This document shows, piece after piece, positions 43,706-52,345 of a stretch of 64,000 bases of DNA. The notes beneath the pieces were generated by a model. It was not told where the DNA came from. It made no database searches and saw only the letters and a program-made list of their open reading frames with translations. The position numbers were made by a program, and so were the translations under genes. This DNA comes from Thiodiazotropha sp040791665. Its GTDB lineage: Bacteria > Pseudomonadota > Gammaproteobacteria > Chromatiales > Chromatiaceae. Each line of letters begins with the position of its first letter. The stretch's first letter is position 1. Location of the stretch: positions 62,001-126,000 of the forward strand of contig JBFNNX010000010.1 of NCBI GenBank assembly GCA_040791665.1, in the 5' to 3' direction.

Positions 43706-44572
43706 TCAGTGATAGAGCAACTCCGCCCAGCGCTCCTGTTCCACCAGAGTGGATTTCTCTTTGTTCCAGGCCTCTTCCGAACCGAATGCGTCCACCATGA
43801 CTTTGTCGAATACCTGGGCAGCCTTCTCCTGCCCGGCAAGGTAGAGATAGGTATTGGGTTCACGGAGTAAGCGTACACACTCCTCGACGTTATTCTTAAG
43901 GCTGTCCTGAAGACCCTCTTCCGCGCCGGAGAGCGGACGGTCTGTCAAAACGCTGAATGCCTTGAAGCTCTGTTCGTCATAAAACTGCGTCAGGTCTTTC
44001 TGCTGGTCATTCATGTAGAGTAGATTCATGCCCCCACGGTCGCCGTAGAAGAGCCTGACATCGCCTTGCCAGCTCCCATGTTGGGCGTAGATCTGACGCA
44101 CGAAGGCGCGAAACGGGGCGACACCGGTGCCGGTTCCGATCATCAAAAGATTGCTCGAGGTATCGGCGGGTATCTTGAACGGGCTGCGATAGGGGCCGGT
44201 GATCTTGATCTTATCGCCGACCCGAGCGTCACAGAGATAGTTTGATGCAATCCCCGGGTACTGCTCCCCTGAGATCTCATCCAGATAGAAACAGCGTCTG
44301 ACCAGCAGTTCCAGTTCGATACTCTGGTTGTTGCCGCTCTCCACCGGATTGGCTATCGAGTAACGGCGATGGTGAAACTCGTTGCCGAACTGGTGCGGAC
44401 CCGGCACCAAAACGCCAATCGACTGACCGGCCGTATAACGGAATGACGGTTCGTCGATCTTCAGAACGAGTTGGCGAACCTCATCCGTCGTTTCGGGGGT
44501 GATGCGTGTGGTTGATTTGAGCGTGGCAACACAACTGCTCTCAAGGTGGATCTCGTCAGCGCTATCAGACAT
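43706..44572 (-). CDS. Ferredoxin-NADP reductase-type flavoprotein
   Basis: A 288-residue FAD/NAD(P)-binding oxidoreductase close to plant/cyanobacterial-type FNR and BoxA-type reductases. The FAD-binding motif is RRYSIANP (about 69-76), the NADP motif is MIGTGTGVAPFRAF (about 145-158) and the C-terminal ERWAELLYH resembles the flavin-stacking aromatic end of plant-type FNR. It transfers electrons between NADPH and a ferredoxin or flavodoxin. It stands alone at the right edge of the arsenic island and may be ancestral flank. Confidence 0.83.
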   Translation of the reverse strand: MSDSADEIHLESSCVATLKSTTRITPETTDEVRQLVLKIDEPSFRYTAGQSIGVLVPGPHQFGNEFHHRRYSIANPVESGNNQSIELELLVRRCFYLDEISGEQYPGIASNYLCDARVGDKIKITGPYRSPFKIPADTSSNLLMIGTGTGVAPFRAFVRQIYAQHGSWQGDVRLFYGDRGGMNLLYMNDQQKDLTQFYDEQSFKAFSVLTDRPLSGAEEGLQDSLKNNVEECVRLLREPNTYLYLAGQEKAAQVFDKVMVDAFGSEEAWNKEKSTLVEQERWAELLYH

Positions 44573-44802
44573 GGTAAATTCCCATAAAAACTATTAATTA
44601 CAACTAGTTATAGTATTTGTTCAGTGCAGCATCGTTGCATTATAAAGTGAAATCCATTGATGCTCCAGCATTAGACGTAAGCCAGTTGTCGTCACCGCGA
44701 TGACGGGTGTTTCAATAACCGGATCCGCAGGGTCGGGGGATTGATTGAGAGAGTATGAAATGATATGTGACGAGTGGGGGTCGGATCGGCGAGAATGGAC
44801 TC

Positions 44803-45759
44803 ATGTCTTTAACCCATACCGAAAATATTGTTGCCGTCACTGTCACCTACAATGTCGGCGGCGAATTTGAAAACGTACTGCGGAGCTATCTGGATCAGGT
44901 ATCGCAGGTCATCATTGTCGATAACAGCAGCGATGCAGACGCCAGGGAATTATTGCAGGCCATTGTCAGCTCGGCAGGCGATCGGGTGACATTGATACAA
45001 AACGGTCAAAACCTTGGGCTCGGCATGGCGCAGAATATCGGGGTCCGTACCGCCCTGGATGCGGGTGCGACCTGGTTGCTGATGATGGACGACGACAGCC
45101 GTGCCGCACCCGACATGGTATCGACCTTATTGCAGACGGCACAGCGACAAGCGCCGGAAGTCGCAATTCTGGCGCCGCGATATGATGAGCAGGGGGTCTC
45201 CAGGGAAGCACGCTATGTCACCGCACCACGGGGCGCCTACGGTAGTCCCCGCTTTTCCATTCAGGATTTCTCGAACAGATCGATACTCTCACATCTGTAT
45301 ATCGCAATCAGTTCCGGTAGTCTTATTCGGGCTTCGCTGTTTCGTGAGATAGGCCTTATCCGTGAATCCTTCGACATCGATTATCTCGATGTGGATTTCT
45401 GCCTGCGCGCCCTGCGCGGTGGTTGCCGGATCGTGGCGGTGGCCGATGCGGTGCTCTACCATCAATTGGGGGCGCAGTCGGAACACCGGTTCCTGGGCCG
45501 GCGCTTCCTGGCGTGGAATCACTCCGCCACGCGTCGATATACCATCTATCGCAACCGCACCCGCATCTGGCGCGAAAACCTGTTCGCCTTTCCCGGTTTT
45601 ATCCTCTACGATTTTCTCGCCAGTCTGCACGATCTGTTTCGTATCCTGATGTTCGAAGAGTCGAAGATGAGCAAGCTTTGGGCTGCGGCGAAAGGGATAG
45701 GCGTAGGTCTATTGGGCGGCGGTCTTTCCGCCTATCCTACATATATGGATGATAATTAA
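44803..45759 (+). CDS. Glycosyltransferase family 2, rhamnosyltransferase-like
   Basis: A 318-residue GT-A fold enzyme: VAVTVTYNVGGEFENVLRSY at the N-terminus, VDNSS for nucleotide binding and MMDDDS as the metal-binding acidic motif. It resembles dTDP-rhamnosyl transferases of lipopolysaccharide or rhamnolipid synthesis. The ATG at 44803 is chosen over a GTG at 44767 because similarity starts there. No sugar-synthesis genes are adjacent. Confidence 0.8.
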   Translation: MSLTHTENIVAVTVTYNVGGEFENVLRSYLDQVSQVIIVDNSSDADARELLQAIVSSAGDRVTLIQNGQNLGLGMAQNIGVRTALDAGATWLLMMDDDSRAAPDMVSTLLQTAQRQAPEVAILAPRYDEQGVSREARYVTAPRGAYGSPRFSIQDFSNRSILSHLYIAISSGSLIRASLFREIGLIRESFDIDYLDVDFCLRALRGGCRIVAVADAVLYHQLGAQSEHRFLGRRFLAWNHSATRRYTIYRNRTRIWRENLFAFPGFILYDFLASLHDLFRILMFEESKMSKLWAAAKGIGVGLLGGGLSAYPTYMDDN

Positions 45760-45906
45760 TAATCGATATAAAACATGCCATCAACAGATGCTACTCATTG
45801 TTGTAGGTAATCGTCGGTATCTCTACAGGTTGTCGGTGAAGAAAAGCGCCAACTCGTAGAGGATGATGCCTGGGAAGGATAAAACGGAAAATGTTCCGTT
45901 GAAGAT

Positions 45907-46050
45907 ATGGATAAGCCAGGCTACCGATTACATCCGTTAAAAGGCAAACTAAAAGGCTATTGGGCCATCGATGTCTCTGGAAACTGGCGGATCGTGTTTA
46001 AGTTCGAGAACGGCAATGCTTATGTTGTGAACTACGGGGATTACCACTGA
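45907..46050 (+). pseudogene. higB: higB toxin remnant (C-terminal half)
   Basis: The frame from 45907 gives MDKPGYRLHPLKGKLKGYW then a short core and ends NYGDYH, the C-terminal half of a RelE/HigB-type mRNA interferase. The sequence before it contains stops and only a poor trace of the N-terminal helices, so the toxin is broken. It overlaps the start of the antitoxin gene (TGATG), the normal higBA arrangement. Confidence 0.75.
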
Positions 46051-46355
46051 TGACGATTCAACCTCATAACCCACCACACCCAGGTACGTTAATCCAGCGC
46101 ACCTACATTGAGCCGTTTGCAGAAATCACCGGCAATAAGATTGCCGACCGCCTTGGGGTTGCACGTAGCACTTTCAGCCGATTGCTGACAGGGAAAGCAG
46201 GGATTTCACCTGAAATGGCGCTAAAACTTTCCAAAGTGTTAGGAGGATCAGAAGAGAGCTGGCTTTCTCTACAAGAAAGCTACGATTTATGGAAAGCTCG
46301 CCGGTCGGTAGATGTAGATAAGCTTGAGCGCATCGATTTCAATAAGGTCGCGTGA
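46050..46355 (+). CDS. higA: HigA antitoxin
   Basis: A 101-residue Cro/CI-type helix-turn-helix protein of the HigA family: NPPHPGTLI at the start, IADRLGVARSTFSRLLTGKAGISPEMALKL as helix-turn-helix. Normally it neutralises HigB and represses the operon. Here its toxin is truncated, so it is an orphan antitoxin that may still act as a regulator or protect against related toxins. Confidence 0.9.
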   Translation: MTIQPHNPPHPGTLIQRTYIEPFAEITGNKIADRLGVARSTFSRLLTGKAGISPEMALKLSKVLGGSEESWLSLQESYDLWKARRSVDVDKLERIDFNKVA

Positions 46356-46843
46356 TTCAATTGAGGAAAAGCTGATCGACAGCAAGCTTGACCTGTCAGT
46401 GTTTTACCCGCTCGCTATCGCTCGCCCCGCAGAGCCCAGCCGTTATGCAAATCAAAATGCTAAAAGAAGCAATACAAATTCAATTTCCACAAGACCCAGA
46501 TTCATACATAAGGAATAGGGTCTTAAATTACATAGAAGATATATTTTAGGTATCTAGAAGATCACCAACTCGGTACCATCGATGAAATTGATAGCTATTC
46601 AAATGGAGAATTCATCATAAGGATATAATCCAAACAAAACTTGGTGAAATTGAGCATGAGATTATTCGTGTCTTGGATAAGTACAATCTTTCAAGAGAAG
46701 GGGGTATAAATTTAATTTCAAGGAGCTCCAGGTAGGCTATGGTCATGCATAACAATTCTTTTTTGTCATCGCTTCGGAACTGGGATGCCCAGCTAATGCC
46801 GGTCGCCCAAAAACTCGGCCGTTTGGCGGGTAAAGAATAAACA
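46356..46843. other. Cassette-like patch with decayed small reading frames
   Basis: A 488-base AT-rich gap. A frame from ATG 46446 (MQIKMLKEAIQIQF) meets a stop after 34 codons. Related-looking coding sequence continues (YLEDHQLGTIDEID) and, after a shift, ends GEIEHEIIRVLDKYNLSREG before a stop near 46737, so it looks like one small gene with at least two lesions. The segment 46746-46832 has GCATAAC at one end and GTTTGGC at the other, with TTTTTG/CAAAAA inside, loosely resembling an integron attC site. GCCGTTATGC at 46438-46447 is a similar end. No integrase is present. Confidence 0.35.
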
Positions 46844-47659
46844 ATGAAGAAATTTCTTAAATACACTGGGATGTTATTGTTAGTAACCTTCTTTGTGATT
46901 TGTGCTTATTACATGTTTACCCTGCACGAGGCCCGTAAATACACACATAAAATTGTAGCTATAGATTTAGAAAAGGCTCAATGGAGATATCCAAATAGGA
47001 AAACCCAGCAATTTGAAATTTTCTACCATGACTTGAACAAACGGCAAACAGAGATACTCGTGAAAGTACAGGACCCCGGGTTCTATCGACATAATGGCAT
47101 AGACCTTTCGACGCCTGGAGCCGGGTTGACCACGATTACACAAGCAATCGTAAAAAAATTGTATTTTGATAATTTCAAACCAGGCATTGCAAAAATAAAG
47201 CAGACCCTAATTGCAAGATTCGTTGTAAACGAACTGATACCTAAGGATGATCAATTAACTTTATTTATCAATACAATGTATTTCGGGAAAGTAAATGGAA
47301 AACCTGTAGTCGGTCTTGAATCTGCAGCGAAGGCATACTATCACCAACCAGTAAAAAAATTGACCGAAGATCAGTATATCTCCTTAATTGCAATGCTTGT
47401 CATGCCAGGGACTTTCCACATTATTGATCATCCTGAATGGAATATGGATCGTACCAATAGAATTAAGGCATTAATTGCAGGTAAGTACAAACCAAAGGGG
47501 CTCATGGACCAGTTTTACGGAGAATTACCCCAAGAGGTGATCAATGCTGGCTTACCCCTAGCTTCCTATTTTGGTGATTCATCCAAAAACATGGATATTA
47601 ACAAGAACACGCAGAACAAGGCTAATACAGCCGACGCAAAAAACCGTGCGGTTGATTAG
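46844..47659 (+). CDS. Transglycosylase (GT51)-like membrane protein lacking both catalytic glutamates
   Basis: A 271-residue protein with one N-terminal helix (about 8-26) and a GT51 peptidoglycan glycosyltransferase-like domain. Motif 1 is QDPGFYRHNGID, with Gln76 where the catalytic Glu of EDxxFxxHxG belongs. Motif 2, GLTTITQAIVKK, is kept. Motif 3 is KIKQ, with Gln120 where the second conserved Glu belongs. It is shorter than MtgA-type enzymes and has no transpeptidase domain. It is AT-rich compared with flanking genes and follows the cassette-like patch, suggesting transfer. It is probably not an active polymerase; a binding or regulatory role is inference. Confidence 0.72.
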   Translation: MKKFLKYTGMLLLVTFFVICAYYMFTLHEARKYTHKIVAIDLEKAQWRYPNRKTQQFEIFYHDLNKRQTEILVKVQDPGFYRHNGIDLSTPGAGLTTITQAIVKKLYFDNFKPGIAKIKQTLIARFVVNELIPKDDQLTLFINTMYFGKVNGKPVVGLESAAKAYYHQPVKKLTEDQYISLIAMLVMPGTFHIIDHPEWNMDRTNRIKALIAGKYKPKGLMDQFYGELPQEVINAGLPLASYFGDSSKNMDINKNTQNKANTADAKNRAVD

Positions 47660-47735
47660 TAGCGTAACGAATCAGGTTAAGGGAGAGCTCATTTGCAGCT
47701 AATCTTTATTCCATTTACCGAAAGTTAATAGAATA

Positions 47736-49001
47736 CTATTTCCCGAGTTGTTGCAGCCTATAGTAACCATCACCCAATTTTGGCAAAGTCAACTCTTTTT
47801 GGTGGTACCTGACAATCGTTTCAGAGATCGTTTTAAACGGGCCGATCGGGCTAACGGCATGGGTTAATTGATAGTTGCCGGGTTTCAGGTTTCGTGTTCG
47901 CACCTTGCTCTTTCGATCTACATGGATAATCTCCATATGATCGAAGGGCGCAGACAATGGATCGCCGATGAAGATGCCTTCGCCGGGTTGTTGAACGCTT
48001 TTCCAATAGGCCTCGATAAGCGTGCTACCGCTGCCGTAGTGTTCCATCACCAGGGCCGGGCTGGGGAACTTGCCACGATGGTTGCAGGGTTCGACTACGG
48101 TGCCGTAGCTGCCGCTGGCGCCCGCTTTCAGCCACGCCATGGCACTCATCTGCCGGCTTCCCGAGAGCTGTCCTCCCGTCGATGTGAGGTGGTCCGCGAT
48201 TGCGCCAGGTCTGAAGGTTAATGTGTCCAGATCGTCGACCTGCGATATGCCGGTGAAATAGAAAAGCACATCATTGCGGTGGCGCAGGCTGTTTCGCCGC
48301 ACGATCTCGGTATCTATCCAACCTTGCATCCGCTTTTTGATATGGGCGAATTCTATCGCACGCACATTTCTCTGTTTATCGCCGGTGCTTACCAGATAGG
48401 CGGTTCCCTGGGGCAGGCTGTTGTCGGCAAGCATGCCCCTATCGATCAATTTTTTTGCTGTAGCGAAATTTTCGGCGGCGATAGCGATGGAAGGGCGCAG
48501 GGCCAGATCCTCAAGGGGGTTTGCGCCCGGGTAGTTGAAATAGGGGCTATGTCGGGTGGGAGCGCAGCGATGTTCCGAGCACCAGGCCTTGTCGAAGCCA
48601 AAGGTTATTGCCGAGGTCATGGACATGCAGCCGACTCGATAGGGTGTGCGCCAGGTCAGGGCATAGGCTTGGATATGCTTGGGGGTTTTTTTCAGTAACG
48701 CCTTGCGGAGTGAATTGAATGCGGGCACCGGCAGAGATTCGGGAATGGGATCAAAGGCGAGATGCAGCAGATTCTCCTGCGGCAGTCCGCGCGCCTGAAT
48801 GTAGTATTCACCGATCCTGACACTTAGGGGGTCCCGCTCGTTGACCACAACCGCCAGCTCAACCGGATGCAACCGATATTTCGGCAGAGACAGATTCAGA
48901 TCACCCGCCATTGTGATCGAGGTCATCAGCAGACTGAAGAGTGCTGACGCGAGCCGGAGGTGGGCTCGACAGCGGATATTTAGCGAACGGCAACGAGCCA
49001 T
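47736..49001 (-). CDS. TIGR03790-family exported protein of unknown function
   Basis: A 421-residue protein with an N-terminal signal (to about residue 30). It shows the family hallmarks LAVVVNERDPLSVRIGEYYI, RGLPQENL, a YALTWRTPYRV block, a MSAMAWLKAGASGSYGTVVEPC segment with a conserved Cys, and FIGDPLSAPF. The function is unknown; a Cys/His peptidase-like core has been suggested for related folds, but I cannot confirm that here. The ATG at 49001 follows the M1 peptidase stop by two bases, so the two are likely coupled. Confidence 0.75.
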   Translation of the reverse strand: MARCRSLNIRCRAHLRLASALFSLLMTSITMAGDLNLSLPKYRLHPVELAVVVNERDPLSVRIGEYYIQARGLPQENLLHLAFDPIPESLPVPAFNSLRKALLKKTPKHIQAYALTWRTPYRVGCMSMTSAITFGFDKAWCSEHRCAPTRHSPYFNYPGANPLEDLALRPSIAIAAENFATAKKLIDRGMLADNSLPQGTAYLVSTGDKQRNVRAIEFAHIKKRMQGWIDTEIVRRNSLRHRNDVLFYFTGISQVDDLDTLTFRPGAIADHLTSTGGQLSGSRQMSAMAWLKAGASGSYGTVVEPCNHRGKFPSPALVMEHYGSGSTLIEAYWKSVQQPGEGIFIGDPLSAPFDHMEIIHVDRKSKVRTRNLKPGNYQLTHAVSPIGPFKTISETIVRYHQKELTLPKLGDGYYRLQQLGK

Positions 49002-49003
49002 GA

Positions 49004-51187
49004 TCAATCAGGCATTGATATCAGCGGTCCTGGTTCACGCATTTCAAAAACCGTCCCATCCTTGGTGAAATTGAACTGCAGCGGCGACCGGGTGATGGGC
49101 CACTCCCCCTTTAACGCTATCTGTGCCTTATCTCCCTTGAAAACAAGATAACTGTACTTCCCATAGTGGGGAAGTTTTCTTGCCAGTCGTATTATAGCCG
49201 CGCCTGAATTGCCGACGACCCATGCCATGGTCTGACCGTTCTGTAGATTGCGCTCGCTGAGTACAAAACTGTGATCGTCGGTTTTATACCTTGCATCAGC
49301 GAGTTTGACGTTCCCGGTCTCCAGGGAAATGGGCATGCCGGAGAGCCGCGTCACCAACTCACTGTGAAATTGGTTTTCCCGGCCAAGCAACCAAACGGGA
49401 CGATCCCGAGGCAGCCGCTCCAGTTCGCTGTCTAGGCGTATATCCGCCTCATCATAGCCGTCGCTCCACTGTTGGGCCAACGCTCGATAGGCCTGCAGCA
49501 TCCGCTTGTCCGCACTGGTCGGAAGTACGATCAATATGCGTTCGCTGCCAAACAGACGACTCAGGGATGCCGGGGTTTCTGCCGCATCGAGTTGTCTGAA
49601 AAGATCGAACCAGGGGTCGATCACTAGCTGTTGCGGTTCACTTGCCAGTTCGAGCGCGAAGGGGGTCTCCCGCTCATGGGAGGAGAGCTGCGTCTGCGAT
49701 ACAACGCCATCGGTTGATCGTGTGAGCATGGTAATCTCCAGGGGAAACGGTGCGGAGCGTTGGGTCTGCTGCAGGGTGCCGCGGATACGAAAACCATCAG
49801 TCACCTGCTCCATGGTGAGATCCTTGACCGCCAACCGGGGCGCGCCGCCTCTCTCGGTCCATTGTCTGAAGTATGTCTCGAGAGAGTGTCCGCCGGCCTT
49901 CTCGAAGGCCCGCTTCAGGTCGTCATACCCGGCAGTTCTGAAGCGGTTCTCCCGGAAGAAGATCTGCAGACCCTTGATGAAGGCCTGATCGCCGAGATGG
50001 CGCCTCAGCATATGAAAAAACATCAGGCTCTTGTCATAGCCTACCGCCTGACTGGCGGTTGTATGGCGGGCCCTGAACGCCGTCAGCGGAAAGTCATTCT
50101 CGTTACGCACGAAATCGCCATAGCGTTTCAGTGCCGTGCGCCGATGGTTGACACCCTGTCCCCGCTGTTCGGCCAGCAGATGGTCGGCCAGATAGCTGGT
50201 CAATCCCTCTGCCCAGTTACCGCTTTGGTAATCGATGTAGACGCTGTTTCCCCACCAGTTGTGAAGGATCTCATGGGGATAGGAGGTGTGCAGGATAAAG
50301 GGGAGGCGCAGTACGCGCGGTCCCAACAGGGTGAAGGAGGGCATCCCGTATCCGCTCTCCCAGAAGTTCTCCACCAGGGCGAACTTGGCGTAGGGATAGG
50401 GACCGATCAGGGATTGATAGAGACGCAGATAACGCGCAGTGGCCTGCATGTAGCGCTCCGCAATCTGTGGGTCCCGTTGGTGCAGATAGACCTGTGCCTC
50501 GATGCCGTCCGAGGTTTCGCGGTAGAGCTGATAGGGAGCGGCGACCAGGTAAATATCATCCTGTGGCGATGTTTCAAGCCAGCGGATCACGCCTCTCTCT
50601 CCCGCCTCGCGGATCTCGGGCCCTTCGCCCTGGCTCACCGCCAGCCAGGATGGGGGGAGATCCACCTGTAGCTCGAAGGTATGGAGTGTATCGGCGAAGT
50701 AGGGGTACCAGCCGCTGGAGGCATCCAGATAGATACCCTGTTCCGATATGGTGCCGCGCAGGCGTTCGCTGGCCCGACCCGGGCTCTCTCTCTGTGTGGT
50801 CAGCCGGTGTGCGATCTTCCCGCCATACTTCAGGGTGAAATGGCGTTGATCTTCAGGCATGCTGAGCTGGTATGCGATCAAAGGAGCGCTATCAGAGATC
50901 GGTCCGATCTCTTTCAGGGCCACTTCCGCTGTCATGCTGCGTGGGCTGAGACCGCGATGAAGCAGGAATCTCAATCGGCCCTGATGGGCTGGGGTAGGCT
51001 GCGTAACGCCACCATCCTGCGGGGAGGCGAGAGAGATTCGATCTGTCACCTGCAGCTGCTGGCTGTTCGGGTCGAGGGAAACCTGCAGCTCATGGTGGAT
51101 CGTTGCGGCGGCGATTGCCGGTTTGCAAAATAGCGTCAGCCACAGCAGGATGTAACGGATCGAGGATTTTTTGGTCATAAGGCGCAT
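49004..51187 (-). CDS. M1-family zinc metallopeptidase, exported
   Basis: A 727-residue gluzincin with a signal peptide (to about 27). The zinc site HEILH (about 302-306) is followed by NWAEG with the third zinc ligand. The N-terminal beta domain and the C-terminal part (about 460-727) resemble exported M1 aminopeptidases of Proteobacteria. It probably trims peptides in the periplasm. It starts at 51187 or at an in-frame ATG three codons later. It is divergent from the chaN-like gene and drives the TIGR03790 gene. Confidence 0.85.
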   Translation of the reverse strand: MRLMTKKSSIRYILLWLTLFCKPAIAAATIHHELQVSLDPNSQQLQVTDRISLASPQDGGVTQPTPAHQGRLRFLLHRGLSPRSMTAEVALKEIGPISDSAPLIAYQLSMPEDQRHFTLKYGGKIAHRLTTQRESPGRASERLRGTISEQGIYLDASSGWYPYFADTLHTFELQVDLPPSWLAVSQGEGPEIREAGERGVIRWLETSPQDDIYLVAAPYQLYRETSDGIEAQVYLHQRDPQIAERYMQATARYLRLYQSLIGPYPYAKFALVENFWESGYGMPSFTLLGPRVLRLPFILHTSYPHEILHNWWGNSVYIDYQSGNWAEGLTSYLADHLLAEQRGQGVNHRRTALKRYGDFVRNENDFPLTAFRARHTTASQAVGYDKSLMFFHMLRRHLGDQAFIKGLQIFFRENRFRTAGYDDLKRAFEKAGGHSLETYFRQWTERGGAPRLAVKDLTMEQVTDGFRIRGTLQQTQRSAPFPLEITMLTRSTDGVVSQTQLSSHERETPFALELASEPQQLVIDPWFDLFRQLDAAETPASLSRLFGSERILIVLPTSADKRMLQAYRALAQQWSDGYDEADIRLDSELERLPRDRPVWLLGRENQFHSELVTRLSGMPISLETGNVKLADARYKTDDHSFVLSERNLQNGQTMAWVVGNSGAAIIRLARKLPHYGKYSYLVFKGDKAQIALKGEWPITRSPLQFNFTKDGTVFEMREPGPLISMPD

Positions 51188-51213
51188 TGAGTCAATCGTA
51201 ATGGGAGAATGTA

Positions 51214-52329
51214 GTGCTCTATTTTCGTTTGCTGTTTTTTATCCTGGCCTGTGCAATGACAGGTGCCCGGGCTCATGAACCCCCGCCTGACCCAGTGATC
51301 GATCTCTCCTCAGTGATCGATGTTTCGAGCCTGATAGAGAAGGTCGCGGACCGACGTGTGGTCTTTGTCGGCGAGTCCCATGATCAGTATCAACACCATC
51401 TGAATCAGCTGGCGATCATCAAGGGGCTGCATGCAAAGCACTCAGACCTGGGAATCGGACTGGAGTTCTTTTTTCAGCCCTACCAGGATGTCCTCGACCG
51501 CTATATCGCCGGGGAGATCGATGAAGCCGACCTGATTCGGGAGTCGGAGTACTTCGATCGCTGGCGTTTCGATTATCGACTCTACCGGCCTATTTTCCAA
51601 TATGCCAGGGAGCATGGCATCCCGTTGATCGCCCTCAATCTGGAGAGTGAGATCACCCGGCAGGTGGGAAGGGAAGGCATCGAGAGTCTACCCGAGAAAT
51701 TGAAACTGAGATTACCCGTCGAGATAGACAGGGATAACGAGGACTACCACAAACGATTGCAGTCGGTCTTCGATGCGCATCCCCATAAAGAGGGGAGGAG
51801 TTTTGAAAACTTCCTTGAGGTTCAGCTGCTGTGGGACGAGGGAATGGCGCAACGGGCGGCGGAGTGGATGCAACGGAATCCCGAATCCCACCTGGTCATT
51901 CTGGCGGGGGTTGGTCATCTGATGTATGGCGACGGTATTCCCAAGCGGCTGTTGCGCCGTATCGACGCCAGCCAGGCAACCATTCTTAATGTCGATACAG
52001 CCACGGAGCTGGATCAGGCGTTAGCGGACTACTTGATTGTCGCCGAGAAACGCTCCCTGCCGCCTACCGGAAAGCTCGGTGTTTTGCTCGATACCACAAG
52101 TTCACCCCCCAGTATTAAGGATTTTATCGAGGGCAGCGGTGCCAGGGAAGCGGGTGTGGAGAAATTGGATCGGTTAATATCCATCGATGGACAGCCGATC
52201 AAGAGCTATACCGATATCCGTATCGCCCTGATGGATAGAGAGGTTGGGGAAAAGGTCGAGCTGGAAGTGGAGAGAGAGCGGCTGCTTCTTGGTACCATTG
52301 TGGAGACCATGCAGGTTACCCTGCGTTGA
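51214..52329 (+). CDS. ChaN-like haem-binding family protein with C-terminal PDZ domain
   Basis: A 371-residue exported protein (signal to about 20). The ChaN/EreA-like domain (about 35-265) shows VVFVGESHDQYQHH, GIGLEFFF, IALNLESEITR and ILAGVGHLMYG, the conserved Glu/His set of this family. Campylobacter ChaN binds haem at the outer membrane; other relatives are peptidase-like. A PDZ domain (about 280-368; GAREAGVEKLDRLISIDGQPI) suggests binding to other protein ends. It has no lipobox Cys. It is divergent from the M1 peptidase, which hints at a shared periplasmic role. Confidence 0.82.
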   Translation: MLYFRLLFFILACAMTGARAHEPPPDPVIDLSSVIDVSSLIEKVADRRVVFVGESHDQYQHHLNQLAIIKGLHAKHSDLGIGLEFFFQPYQDVLDRYIAGEIDEADLIRESEYFDRWRFDYRLYRPIFQYAREHGIPLIALNLESEITRQVGREGIESLPEKLKLRLPVEIDRDNEDYHKRLQSVFDAHPHKEGRSFENFLEVQLLWDEGMAQRAAEWMQRNPESHLVILAGVGHLMYGDGIPKRLLRRIDASQATILNVDTATELDQALADYLIVAEKRSLPPTGKLGVLLDTTSSPPSIKDFIEGSGAREAGVEKLDRLISIDGQPIKSYTDIRIALMDREVGEKVELEVERERLLLGTIVETMQVTLR

Positions 52330-52345
52330 GCTCTATAGTTGAGAT

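Noticed and set aside
49760..50671. 303-codon frame opposite the M1 peptidase
   Set aside because: The peptidase on the minus strand has the zinc motif and full family length; the opposite frame is a shadow.
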